64,000 nt of DNA, from assembly GCF_001422665.1 (NCBI RefSeq), contig NZ_LMLU01000001.1, forward strand, positions 416,797 through 480,796, given 5' to 3'. This document shows positions 18,060-27,800 of this stretch, piece after piece. Made by a program: the position numbers and the translations under genes. Each line of letters begins with the position of its first letter. Within the stretch, counting starts at the first letter, position 1. The notes under the pieces are model-generated. The model was not told the DNA's origin. It made no database searches and was given only the letters and a program-made list of their open reading frames with translations. This DNA is from Arthrobacter sp. Leaf234 (lineage in GTDB: Bacteria > Actinomycetota > Actinomycetes > Actinomycetales > Micrococcaceae).

Positions 18060-19460
18060 ATGCCCATCGAAGGCTGGACCCAGAGCCTCACCGCCGGTCC
18101 ACTCCTCCTGATCGCCGCAGCCGCGATCGTCGTCCTGCTGTTCCTGATCATCAAGCTCCGGATCCACGCGTTCGTCTCGCTGATCATCATCAGCCTCGTG
18201 ACGGCCTTCGCGACCGGGATCCCCACCTCGCAGATCGTCACCGTCCTCGTGGGGAGCTTCGGCTCGACCCTGGGCGCCGTCGCGCTCCTCGTGGGACTCG
18301 GCGCCATGCTCGGCCGCCTCGTCGAGACCAGTGGCGGGGCGAAGGTCCTCGCGGACTACCTGATCCGCGTCTTCGGCGAGAATCGTGCGCCCTTCGCGCT
18401 CGGCGTCGCCTCCCTGATCTTCGGCTTCCCCATCTTCTTCGACGCCGGGCTCGTGGTCATGCTGCCCATCGTCTTCTCCGTCGCACGCCGGCTCGGCGGG
18501 GGTGTCCTGCGGTACGGCCTGCCCGCAGCGGGTGCCTTCTCCGTGATGCACATCTTCGTGCCGCCGCACCCGGGACCGGTCGCGGCGTCCGAGTTCTTCG
18601 GAGCGAACGTGGGCATCGTGATCATGGTGGGCCTCGTCGCGGCCATCCCGACCTGGTACGTCACCTCCTACCTCTACGGGATCTGGGCCGGGAAGAAGTA
18701 CGTGCTCCCCGTGCCCGAGCTCCTCGGCACCGCGGACGAGCACGCCGAGGCGAACCCCCCGAAGTTCGGCACCGTCGTGGGGATCCTCCTGCTCCCACTC
18801 GTCCTGATCTTCCTCAACACGGGACTCAATACGGCGGCCCGCTCCGGCGCCTTCGACGAGAGCCTCACCGACCAGGCCTGGTTCCAGGTCCTCCGTACCA
18901 TCGGGGAGACCCCCGTGGCCCTGCTCATCTCGCTGCTGGTCGCCTCCTACGTCCTCGGGCGCAGGCGCGGGATCGACAAGACGGTGCTCGAGAGCACGCT
19001 CGAGGCCGCACTCGGTCCCGTCTGCTCCGTCATCCTCATCACCGGGGCCGGCGGCATGTTCGGTGGAGTACTCCGGACGAGCGGTATCGGTGACGCCCTC
19101 GCCGACGTCCTCGGGGACCTCGGCATCCCGTTGATCGTCGCCGGGTTCCTCATCGCCGCCATCCTCCGCATCGCCCAGGGCTCCGCGACCGTGGCCCTGA
19201 CCACGGCGGCAGGACTGATCTCGCCCGCGATCCTCGCCGGCGACTACAACGCGCTGCAACTCGCAGCCCTCGTGGTCGCCGTGGCCGGCGGGTCGGTCGT
19301 GGCGAGCCACGTCAACGACTCCGGTTTCTGGCTCGTGGGCCGATTCCTCAACATGGACGTCAAGACCACCCTGAAGACCTGGACGGTGATGGAGACGACC
19401 ATCGGCGTCATGGGCTTCGCCATCGCTGCAGCGGTCTTCTCCCTCGCCTCCCTCGGCTGA
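18060..19460 (+). CDS. gntP: Gluconate:H+ symporter, GntP family
   Basis: Cytoplasmic membrane permease of 466 residues with about 12 or more hydrophobic segments spanning the whole length. Family signatures include GLGAMLGRLVETSGGA (about 79-94), FGFPIFFDAGLV and FVPPHPGPVAAS, the conserved histidine-proline block of GntP transporters, plus SGSVVASHVNDSGFW near the C-terminus. Partner of the upstream gluconokinase: uptake then phosphorylation. A strong hairpin terminates the operon just after the stop. Confidence 0.95.
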   Translation: MPIEGWTQSLTAGPLLLIAAAAIVVLLFLIIKLRIHAFVSLIIISLVTAFATGIPTSQIVTVLVGSFGSTLGAVALLVGLGAMLGRLVETSGGAKVLADYLIRVFGENRAPFALGVASLIFGFPIFFDAGLVVMLPIVFSVARRLGGGVLRYGLPAAGAFSVMHIFVPPHPGPVAASEFFGANVGIVIMVGLVAAIPTWYVTSYLYGIWAGKKYVLPVPELLGTADEHAEANPPKFGTVVGILLLPLVLIFLNTGLNTAARSGAFDESLTDQAWFQVLRTIGETPVALLISLLVASYVLGRRRGIDKTVLESTLEAALGPVCSVILITGAGGMFGGVLRTSGIGDALADVLGDLGIPLIVAGFLIAAILRIAQGSATVALTTAAGLISPAILAGDYNALQLAALVVAVAGGSVVASHVNDSGFWLVGRFLNMDVKTTLKTWTVMETTIGVMGFAIAAAVFSLASLG

Positions 19461-19475
19461 CGCGCGAACGACGTC

Positions 19476-19513
19476 GACAGGGGCCCGTCCGCGACCTGCG
19501 GCGGGCCCCTGTC
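19476..19513 (+). terminator. Terminator of the gntK-gntP operon
   Basis: Perfect 12-base arms, GACAGGGGCCCG and CGGGCCCCTGTC, separated by 14 bases and located 15 bases after the gntP stop. The T tract is poor. Confidence 0.82.
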
Positions 19514-19701
19514 ACGTCGTCGTGCCGTCCGCGTAGCAGGTGATACCGCGGATCGGGGGACGGATCGACGCCTTGTGCGCGTGGACGGACGGATGCCACC
19601 GTCGATGACGGGTCATCAGGACCCGTACGGTCTGGGCGGGAGCGATCCCGACGGCGGACCGGTGGCCGATGCGTGACGAGCGGACGAGGAGTGGATGACC
19701 C

Positions 19702-20493
19702 ATGGATGCACCGGGGGCAGGAGCCGCGATGCAGCGGTTCGAGGACAGGGTGGTCATCGTGACCGGGGCCGGATCCGGCATCGGCGAGGCGACGGCACGG
19801 CGGTTCGTCGCCGAGGGCGCCCGGGTGGTGCTCACCGATTCGGTCGCCGAGAAGATCGACGCCGTCGTGGCCTCGCTGCCCGAGGGCCGGGCGGTGTCAC
19901 TTCCCGCGGACTCCTCGGACTACGACCAGGTCGCGGCCATGGTGCAGGCCACCGTGGATCGCTTCGGACAGCTCGACGTCCTCGTCAACAACGCAGGGAC
20001 CATCACGCAGGGCACGGTGCAGGACACGAGCGTCGAGGACTGGGACCGCGTGCTCGGTACCGACCTCTCCGGCGTGTTCTACGGGACGAAGGCGGCCCTG
20101 GCCCACCTGCTCGACAGCAGGGGCTGCATCGTGAACGTCTCCTCCGTGTCCGGACTCGCCGCCGACTGGCGCATGAGCGCCTACAACGCCGCCAAGGGAG
20201 GCGTCAGCAATTTCACGCGCGCCGTGGCCCTCGACCACGGGCGCGACGGCGTCCGCGTCAATGCCGTGGCCCCCGGCTTCGTCTGGACGGAGCTCACCAG
20301 CGAGGACGGCGAGCCGCACGAGCTCGACGACGAATTCGCCCGACGCATCGCCCTCGGGCGCGGAGGGCTCCCTGACGAGGTGGCAGCAGCCATCACCTTC
20401 CTCGCGAGTGACGACGCCCGGTTCATCACCGGCGTCGTCCTCCCGGTGGACGGCGGCACCATGGCCAGCAACGGACAGCCCGCGCAGGCCTGA
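19702..20493 (+). CDS. Short-chain dehydrogenase/reductase
   Basis: A 263-residue classical SDR. It has the cofactor loop TGAGSGIG (about 21-28), an acidic TDS at the end of the second strand that favours NAD(H), NNAG (about 97-100), catalytic serines in VNVSSVSG, and YNAAK as the active-site Tyr-Lys pair. The start at 19702 is preceded by GAGGAGTGG; a second ATG at 19729 (MQRFEDRVV) is equally compatible with the fold. The substrate is unknown. It follows the gluconate operon but is separated from it by a terminator. Confidence 0.87.
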   Translation: MDAPGAGAAMQRFEDRVVIVTGAGSGIGEATARRFVAEGARVVLTDSVAEKIDAVVASLPEGRAVSLPADSSDYDQVAAMVQATVDRFGQLDVLVNNAGTITQGTVQDTSVEDWDRVLGTDLSGVFYGTKAALAHLLDSRGCIVNVSSVSGLAADWRMSAYNAAKGGVSNFTRAVALDHGRDGVRVNAVAPGFVWTELTSEDGEPHELDDEFARRIALGRGGLPDEVAAAITFLASDDARFITGVVLPVDGGTMASNGQPAQA

Positions 20494-20517
20494 CCGGGAG
20501 CGGGGCGGACCCGCCTG

Positions 20518-21261
20518 CTAGCGGCGCTTCCCCCGGGAGCCCGATGGCCGGGACTGCTTGTTCTGCGGTGTCCTGCCGCCCCTCTGCACGGACCCGCCCT
20601 TCCGCGCCGTTCCCCCTCCGGTGGTCTTCGAGGCGGTGCCGGCGTTCTTCGCCGACTTCTCAGCGGCCTTCTTGGACGCCGACTTCTTCGGCGCCTCCCG
20701 CTGGGATGGCTGGCGGGAACTGCGGGCCGTCCTGCCGCGGACGATCCCGATGAACTCCTCGACATCGTCGGACTCGTCCTCCACACGCCACGCGATCCCG
20801 ATCGTGGTGGTCGCGACGCCCTCCACCGGGCGGTGCACGGCGTCCTTCCGCGCGTGGAGGCGGGCGAGGGACATCGGGAGGATCACGACGCCGGCGCCCG
20901 AGGCCGCGACCTCCACCGCCGTCCTCGGACCGCCGCACTCCGCGACGTCGAGCAGGGTCTCCCCGTCGAGCTCCCCGGCGGGGATGTCCTCGTAGAGGGA
21001 CAGCTCGTTCTCCCGGGACATCACGGCAACGGGCTGTTCCTCGTACAGGGGGATCAGGTGGATCCCCTCCCTGTCCACGGGCAGGCGGACGAACACGACG
21101 TCGTCGGCCCCCTCCAGCAGTGCCACCAGGGCGTCGGCGTCGTGCTGATGCAGGTCAAGGGGGACGGCCGGGTGCCGCTCACGCCAGCGGGCCACCCACT
21201 TGCCCGGCGTGACGCCCGGCACGAAGCCCACGGAGAGGTTTCGGGGCTGATCGGTGGACAC
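20518..21261 (-). CDS. LysR-type effector-binding domain without DNA-binding domain
   Basis: A 247-residue protein whose first about 180 residues form a LysR substrate-binding (periplasmic-binding-protein type 2) fold: LSVGFVPGVTPGKWVARWRERHP, the central ALVALLEGADDVVFVRLPV and a C-terminal GIAWRVEDESDDVEEFIGIVRG. There is no N-terminal helix-turn-helix, as the fold starts within ten residues of the GTG. From about 185 the protein is an Arg/Lys/Ser/Gly tail that might bind nucleic acid. It is divergent from the DUF5997 gene, with only 70 bases between the starts. Function unknown. Confidence 0.83.
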   Translation of the reverse strand: MSTDQPRNLSVGFVPGVTPGKWVARWRERHPAVPLDLHQHDADALVALLEGADDVVFVRLPVDREGIHLIPLYEEQPVAVMSRENELSLYEDIPAGELDGETLLDVAECGGPRTAVEVAASGAGVVILPMSLARLHARKDAVHRPVEGVATTTIGIAWRVEDESDDVEEFIGIVRGRTARSSRQPSQREAPKKSASKKAAEKSAKNAGTASKTTGGGTARKGGSVQRGGRTPQNKQSRPSGSRGKRR

Positions 21262-21331
21262 CTGATCACAGTAGCGCGTGGCGGGAGCGGCCGATCATGG
21301 CTGCCTGCCGCACGACCGTTAAGCTGGATCC

Positions 21332-21724
21332 ATGACTCCCGCGAAGACGCCCCAGACCCTGAAGCCCGCCACCGCGGCCAAGAAACTGGGAATCTACCTG
21401 CCCGCCGCGCCCCAGGACTTCCATGAGACCGAGCTGACGCGCGCGGAGTTCAACGAGCTCCAGCAGACACCCCCTGAATGGCTGGCCGAACTGCGCCGCA
21501 CCGGGCCGCATCCGCGCCCCGTCGTCGCCCAGAAGCTCGGCATCTCGATCGGGGGACTCGCCCGGGGCGGCATCACCGACCCCCTGACGAGCGAGGAGAT
21601 CACCACCCTGCTGCTGGAGCCGCCGGCCTGGCTGGTCTCGGAGCGGTCCACGCAGGCGGCGGTGCGTGCGGAGGCGGCACGGGTCAAGGAGCGCGACGCC
21701 GCGCGCACGGCCTCCGACGCCTGA
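21332..21724 (+). CDS. DUF5997 family protein
   Basis: A 130-residue protein of an uncharacterised actinobacterial family. The core includes MKPATAAKKLG-like LKPATAAKKLGIYL (about 10-24), PPEWLAELRRTGPHPRPVVAQKLGISIGGLARGG and a final LTSEEITTLLLEPPAWL. The GISIGGLARGG stretch looks like a recognition-helix region of a small helix-turn-helix, so DNA binding is possible. It is divergent from the LysR-effector gene, an arrangement I recall seeing in other actinobacteria, suggesting a functional pair. Confidence 0.8.
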   Translation: MTPAKTPQTLKPATAAKKLGIYLPAAPQDFHETELTRAEFNELQQTPPEWLAELRRTGPHPRPVVAQKLGISIGGLARGGITDPLTSEEITTLLLEPPAWLVSERSTQAAVRAEAARVKERDAARTASDA

Positions 21725-22282
21725 CCCTCCTGCGGGGAGCACCGCGGCCCCTGCCTGACCCGGGCGTGTCCCAGGAGTGAGGATCGAACGCCGCCCGGCT
21801 GCCCTGCCTGCATGGCTGCCGGCCATCGGGTGCAGGTCGGCTGACGCCCATTGACTCCTGCTCGCCCGTTCATCTGCGTGCCCTCGTACCTGCCCGGTCG
21901 CCTGTCCGCCTGGCCTCGTGCCGCTTGCCTGCCTGCCCTTCGTACCTGCCCGCGTGCCGCTTGCCTGTCTACGTGCCCGGGCGCCTGTCCGCCTGACCTC
22001 GTACCGCTTGCCTGTCTGCGTGCCCGACCGCTTGCCCTCTGCCTCCGGAAGCGGAAGCCCCATGAGCGCGTCCTGCTCGTCCTGCTGTCCTGCGGCTCCG
22101 GACGGTCGCCATGGCCTTCCCGGGTGCCGCCGACGCAGGATCGTCAGAGGCCCTTCCTACCATCGAGTTCTCCGCCGAACCGCTGCGGACCTCCCTGCCG
22201 AGGAGGCCCGACCCGTTCCCGAGGAGAGTCGCGCCTACCATAGGAGAGGCACATTCCCATGGAGGCGCGCCGATTGACTTAA
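21725..22282. other. Non-coding region, no gene seen
   Basis: About 560 bases between the DUF5997 gene and the SOS box. The middle (21885-22033) is a pyrimidine-rich degenerate repeat. Open frames here are short and show no family resemblance. No terminator or RNA gene was recognised. Confidence 0.6.
21885..22033 (+). repeat. Degenerate modular repeat upstream of the mutasome operon
   Basis: The 32-base block at 21899-21930 recurs at 21982-22013 with two substitutions (30/32 identical, 83-base offset). The inner module CCGCTTGCCTG occurs at 21921, 21957 and 22004, with a variant CCGCTTGCCCT at 22028, and CGTACCTGCCCG occurs at about 21886 and 21941. The strand is very poor in A. Confidence 0.8.
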
Positions 22283-22298
22283 TCGAACACGTATTCGA
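22283..22298. promoter_or_regulatory. SOS box (LexA operator)
   Basis: TCGAACACGTATTCGA matches 11 of the 12 defined positions of the actinobacterial LexA consensus TCGAAC-N4-GTTCGA. It ends 10 bases before the imuA start and should overlap its core promoter, making the mutasome operon DNA-damage inducible. Confidence 0.88.
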
Positions 22299-22308
22299 AT
22301 ATTAACGG

Positions 22309-23124
22309 GTGACGCCTCCACCTGCCGGCCATGCCCTCGAATGGGATGAGCCCTCACCCGACCTCGGGGGACCGTCACGTCCGGAACCCACCGGCCGTCA
22401 GGGTGGGTCCGCGGCCGAGATCGCCCTCGGGCTCCAGTCCCGCATCAACAGCATGCAGGCCGTCACGCTCGATTCCCGGCGGCTGCCCACGGTTCCTGCC
22501 CTCGCCCGGATCCTGCCGGGCGGAGGTCTCCAGTCCGGCGGCTCCTACGCCGTCCGCAACTCCACCTCCCTCGCCATGGCCCTGCTCGCCGGCCCGTCCG
22601 CGACGGGCGCCTGGTGCAGCGTCATCGGCCTGCCTGACTTCAGCGTCGAGGCGGCCCAGGGCTTCGGCATCAACCTCGAACGCCTCATCCTGGTGCCGGA
22701 CCCGGGATCACAGTGGCTCACCGTCACGGCTGCCCTCGTCGACGTCGTCTCGATCGTCCTGACCAGGGCGCCGGAACACCTCGCCCCCACCGAATGGGCC
22801 AGGCTGAAGGCACGGCTCCGCCAGCGAGGCGCAGCACTGATCACCCTGGGGTCCTGGAAGCAGAGCGATTCGACACTCGGCGTGGCGGAGAGTGCCTGGG
22901 AGGGCCTGGGCTCGGGGACGGGACACCTGAGGTCGCGGCGCATGAAGATCACCGCGACACAGCCCTCGGGCCGGCTGCGCCACGCCTATGTGGGGCTGGC
23001 CGACCTGCAGGGCACTCCGACGGGCGGATCCGCGCCCTCGGCCGCGTACACACCGGGAGCACCGGGAGCACCGGACTCCGGCACTCACACCCTCTTCGAA
23101 CCCCAGCTGGTGAGGTCCTCGTGA
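22309..23124 (+). CDS. imuA: ImuA' mutasome protein (RecA-like accessory)
   Basis: A 271-residue RecA-fold accessory of damage-induced mutagenesis, partner of ImuB and DnaE2. The N-terminal part has EIALGLQSRINSMQ, followed by LARILPGGGLQSGGSYAV where a Walker A loop would be; the lysine is missing, so ATP binding is doubtful, as in the actinobacterial ImuA' group. An in-frame TAA at 22303 forces the start to GTG 22309 or later. No Shine-Dalgarno is visible and the SOS box ends ten bases upstream, so the mRNA may be leaderless. It overlaps imuB by four bases. Confidence 0.87.
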   Translation: MTPPPAGHALEWDEPSPDLGGPSRPEPTGRQGGSAAEIALGLQSRINSMQAVTLDSRRLPTVPALARILPGGGLQSGGSYAVRNSTSLAMALLAGPSATGAWCSVIGLPDFSVEAAQGFGINLERLILVPDPGSQWLTVTAALVDVVSIVLTRAPEHLAPTEWARLKARLRQRGAALITLGSWKQSDSTLGVAESAWEGLGSGTGHLRSRRMKITATQPSGRLRHAYVGLADLQGTPTGGSAPSAAYTPGAPGAPDSGTHTLFEPQLVRSS

Positions 23125-24737
23125 CATCGGCCCTCCCAGCCCTGCCCGCCGGTTCGGCCCACGCCACCCGGACCCTGATGTTCTGGTGCCCCGACTGGCC
23201 TATCACCGCGGCCCTGCGTGAACACGCCCTGCCCGCCGAGACGCCCCTCGCCCTCGTGGACCGTGGTGAGGTGTTCGCATGTTCCCCTGCCGCGCGGCAG
23301 GACGGCGTGAAACGGGGACTGCGCATCAGGGAGGCCCAGGCCCGCAGCACGAACCTCGTCCCCCTGCCCTACGACCCCTCGCTCGATGAACGCACCTTCG
23401 AACCCGTGACCACGGCGGTGGAAACGATCATGCCCGGCGTCCAGGTCGTCCGCCCGGGACTCTGCGCCGTCAGGGCCAAGGGCCCGTCGCGGTACTACGG
23501 CAGCGAGTCCGAGGCTGCACGCGTGGTCTTCCGGACCCTCGCCGCCATGGGACTCACCGACGTGCGGATCGGGATCGCCGATGGGCCGTTCGCTGCCGAA
23601 CAGGCGGCCAAGGCCACCGATCAGCTGGACGACGACGTCGAGCAGCTCCTCGTCATTCCAGCGGGCCGCTCGGCCTGGTTCCTCGGCAGCTACCCGCTGG
23701 AGATCCTCGAACAGCCCAAGCTCACCGTGCTGCTCAAACGCCTCGGCATCCGTTCGCTCGGTGACTTCGCGGCCCTCAGGGCCTCCGACGTCCGCAACCG
23801 CTTCGGCATCGAGGGAGCCCTCGCGCACCGCCAGGCCAGTGGGCTCGACCACCGCAGTGTCGTGGCCCGCACACCACCTCCCCACCTGGACACCGTCGCT
23901 GATTTCGAGCCGCCCCTCGCCCGGATCGACCAGCTCGCCTTCGCCTTCCGGTCACGGGCGGGCGAGTTCGTCGACACTCTCCGCGAGGCCGGGCTCGTCT
24001 GCACCGCGCTGCACGTCTCGCTGCACACCGAATCCGGTGAGGCTTCCGAGCGCCGCTGGCAGCACCCGCGCTGGTTCGATGCCGACGACGTCGTGGACCG
24101 CGTGCGCTGGCAGCTCCAGGGGACCAATGCCTCCGACCACGGCCTCACCTCCGGCATCACCCGCGTGCAGGTCGTCCCCGAGATCGTGGAGAACCTCAGC
24201 GACCACGCCGACGGGCTCTGGGGTACGGGCCCGGACGAGGGGATCCATCACGGCCTGGCCCGGGTGCAGAGCATGCTGGGCCATGGTGCCGTGCTCACCG
24301 CGATCGTCGCCGGCGGGCGTCTCCTGGCCGACCGCCGGGTCTTCGTCCCCTGGGGGGATGCACCCGCCGGTCAGCAGCAGGCGGCCGCAGTCCCCCTGAA
24401 GGATCGGAATCAGCCCTGGCCCGGCCGTCTTCCAGGGCCCGCCCCCGCCACCGTGCACGCCGAGCCGGTTCCCGCGGTCGTCGTCGACTCCCGCGGCAAC
24501 ACCGTGGACGTAGACGCCCGCGGACTCCTGAGCGCCGACCCCGCCTTCTTCAGCACAGGTCCGGACGGCGGCCGGCACGCGGTGCACTCCTGGGCCGGAC
24601 CGTGGCCCATCAACGAACGCTGGTGGGACCGGAAAGGCCGGGTGCTCGACCGGTTCCAGTTGGTCGACCAGTCAGGATCTGCCTGGCTGCTGCTCCTCGA
24701 GGACCATGCCTGGTGGGTCGAGGCCGGCTACGACTGA
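23121..24737 (+). CDS. imuB: ImuB, Y-family polymerase-like mutasome hub
   Basis: A 538-residue Y-family polymerase relative. The N-terminus LMFWCPDWPITAALREH occupies the place of the catalytic DMDAFF motif but lacks the metal-binding acidic pair, as expected of ImuB, which tethers DnaE2 to the sliding clamp rather than copying DNA. The little-finger region and a long C-terminal extension (about 360-538) follow. The GTG at 23121 overlaps the imuA stop (GTGA), showing translational coupling. The beta-clamp motif was not pinned down. Confidence 0.9.
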   Translation: MTSALPALPAGSAHATRTLMFWCPDWPITAALREHALPAETPLALVDRGEVFACSPAARQDGVKRGLRIREAQARSTNLVPLPYDPSLDERTFEPVTTAVETIMPGVQVVRPGLCAVRAKGPSRYYGSESEAARVVFRTLAAMGLTDVRIGIADGPFAAEQAAKATDQLDDDVEQLLVIPAGRSAWFLGSYPLEILEQPKLTVLLKRLGIRSLGDFAALRASDVRNRFGIEGALAHRQASGLDHRSVVARTPPPHLDTVADFEPPLARIDQLAFAFRSRAGEFVDTLREAGLVCTALHVSLHTESGEASERRWQHPRWFDADDVVDRVRWQLQGTNASDHGLTSGITRVQVVPEIVENLSDHADGLWGTGPDEGIHHGLARVQSMLGHGAVLTAIVAGGRLLADRRVFVPWGDAPAGQQQAAAVPLKDRNQPWPGRLPGPAPATVHAEPVPAVVVDSRGNTVDVDARGLLSADPAFFSTGPDGGRHAVHSWAGPWPINERWWDRKGRVLDRFQLVDQSGSAWLLLLEDHAWWVEAGYD

Positions 24738-24839
24738 CGGCCCGCCCTGCCTCGGACACCAGCGGGAGCATGGCGGGGCACCACAACGAAGAACACCACG
24801 CAGCACGCACAGCACGCACAGCCGGGACAGGGGGACGCC

Positions 24840-27800
24840 ATGGGCTGGAACAACCCACCCATCCCGTGGTCGGACTTCGAGCGGAACCTGTCCGACACGC
24901 GTCCGGGAGCTCCACCCCTCGGGGCCGACGGCGGTGACAGCCCCGCCTGGTCCCGCAAACGCCAGCCCTACACCGCACCGGTGGAGGCCTCCGCTCCCGA
25001 GGGTCCCGTGGTGCCTTACGCGGAACTGCACGTCCACTCCAACTTCAGCTTCCTCGACGGTGCGTCCAGCCCGGAACACCTCGCGGAGGAGGCGCAGCGG
25101 CTCGGCCTGTCCGGCATGGCGCTGACCGACCACGACGGCCTGTACGGCGCTGTCCACTTCGCCGAGGCCGCCGAGAAGTATCCCGGGTTCTCCACCATGT
25201 ACGGGACGGAACTCTCCCTCGAACTGTCCAGGCCGCAGAACGGGGAGGCCGATCCCGAAGGACGCCACCTGCTGGTCCTGGCCCGGGGATCCGCGGGCTA
25301 CCACCGCCTGTCCACGGCCATCACGGAGGCACAACTCGCCACCGATGCGGAGAAGGGCAAGCCCCGCTACGACCTGGAGAGCCTTGCGGGCCATGCCGCC
25401 GGCCAATGGATGATCCTCACGGGGTGCAGGAAGGGGACCGTGCGTTCAGCCCTCGTCGCGGCGGGGGAATCCGCAGCAGAAGCGGAGCTCCGGCTGCTCG
25501 TGGACCTGTTCGGGAAGGAGTCCGTCGCCGTGGAACTGACCGATCAGGGCAATCCGCTGGACACGGCCCACAATGACGTGCTGGCCTCGATGGCCGCCCG
25601 GCTGTCACTGCCCACCGTGGCCACCAACAACGTGCACTACGCCACGCCGAAGCAGCACCGTCTTGCCTCGGCCCTCGCCGCGGTCCGCGCACGGCGGAGC
25701 CTGGACCAGATGGACGGCTGGCTTCCCGCAGCAGGGGCCGCCCACCTGCGCAGCGGGGTCGAGATGGCGCGCCGCTTCAGGGCCTATCCCGGCGCGGTGG
25801 AGCGCACCGTGGAGATCGCCGCCGATCTCTCCTTCACGCTCCGCAGCGTGAAACCCGGTCTGCCGAACATCGACCTGCCGGAGGGCCATACCCAGATGAG
25901 CTACCTGCGCGAGCTCGTCTGGCAGGGGGCGGACAAGCTCTACGGGAACCGTGCGGATGTCCGGGAACGGATCGAGCGCGAGCTCGAGGTGATCGAGGAC
26001 AAGAACTTCCCCGGGTACTTCCTGATCGTCCACGACCTCGTGCACTACGCGCGTCGCAACGGGATCCTCTGCCAGGGACGGGGGTCGGCCGCCAATTCGG
26101 CGGTCTGCTACCTGCTCGAGATCACGGCTGTCGATTCCATCAAGTACCAGCTCCCGTTCGAACGGTTCCTCTCCAGCATGCGGGACGAGGAACCGGACAT
26201 CGACGTCGACTTCGATTCGGACCGCCGCGAGGAGGTCATCCAGTACGTCTACCGGAAGTACGGACGGTTCAACGCCGCACAGGTGGCCAACGTCATCACC
26301 TACCGTCCCAAGTTCGCGGTCCGCGACATGGCCAAGGCCCTGGGGCACAGCCCGGGCCAGCAGGACGCATGGTCCAAGCAGATCGAGCGTTGGGGCGGGC
26401 TCGTTTCGAGCGACGACCACGACATCCCGGAGTCGGTGGTGGGCCTGGCCCAGGAGGTCCTCAGATTCCCGCGCCACATGGGCATCCACTCGGGCGGGAT
26501 GGTCCTGACCGATCGACCGGTGGGAGAAGTATGCCCTATCGAGCATGGGCGCATGGAGGGCCGGACCGTCCTGCAGTGGGACAAGGACGACTGCGCCTGG
26601 ATGGGACTCGTGAAGTTCGACCTGCTGGGCCTCGGGATCCTCGCTGCGATCCAGTACAACTTCGACCTCGTGGAGCAGCACTTCGGTGAGACGTGGGAGC
26701 TGCACACCATCCCCAAGGAGGAGCAGGGCGTGTACGACATGCTGTGCTTCGCGGATTCCGTCGGGGTGTTCCAGGTGGAGAGCCGCGCCCAGATGGGGAT
26801 GCTCCCGCGCCTGCTGCCACGCCAGTTCTACGACCTCGTGATCGAGGTGGCACTCGTACGGCCCGGACCCATTCAGGGCGGTGCCGTGCACCCCTACATC
26901 AAGCGGAAGATGGGCGAGGAGGAGGTCCGGTACATCCATCCCGACCTCAAGCCCGTGCTCGAACGGACGCTCGGGGTGCCCCTCTTCCAGGAGCAACTCA
27001 TGCAGATGGCCATGGTGGTGGGTGGCTGCTCCGGAGCGGACGCCGATCTCCTGCGCCGGGCCATGGGGTCCAAGCGCGGCGAGGAGCGGATCGATTCCCT
27101 GAAGGCCAAGCTGTACGAGGGCATGGAGTCCAACGGCATCACCGGCCCCGTCGCCGATGCCATCTACAACAAGATCCACGCCTTCGCGAACTTCGGCTTC
27201 GCGGAGAGCCACTCGATCAGCTTCGCCCTGCTGGTCTACGTCAGCGCCTGGCTCCGGCTCCACTACCCGGGGGCTTTCCTCGCAGCGCTCCTGCGTGCAC
27301 AGCCCATGGGGTTCTACTCACCCCAGACCCTCGTGGCGGATGCGCGGAGGCACGGTGCCGTCGTCCTGCGCCCGGACATCCTGCACTCGGGCGTCCACGC
27401 CGACCTCGAGCCGCTGGAAGGGTACGAGCCGCCGGAGGACCCCCGGGAGCGGACCACCGGCATGGACTGCTGCACGGAGGACGAGCAGCCCCCGGTCGGG
27501 TACTTCGACCGTGACACGCCCTTCGACTCGACCCCGCACCGCCGTGACGGCAACTACGCGGTCCGCCTGGGGCTCGCGAGCGTGGAGACGCTCGGGCTGA
27601 AGCTGGCAGAGAAGATCGTCGCCGAACGGGAGCTCAACGGGCCCTACGAGGACATGCCGGATCTCGCGCGGCGGACCGGGGCGGATGCGGGCCAGCTCGA
27701 GGCCCTTGCTGCCTCGGGCGCCTTCGATTCGATGGGTCTGACCCGCCGGGAGGCGCTCTGGAACGCCGGACCCGCCTCCACGGAACGTGAGGGCCAGATC

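Noticed and set aside
17301..19310. A 669-codon minus-strand frame over gntK and gntP
   Set aside because: Asp/Glu/Gly/His-rich shadow of the gluconate genes; the real genes on the other strand have intact P-loop and transporter motifs.
24738..24839. Separate SOS box for dnaE2
   Set aside because: No TCGAAC-N4-GTTCGA-like sequence was found in the 102-base gap; dnaE2 is probably read from the imuA promoter.
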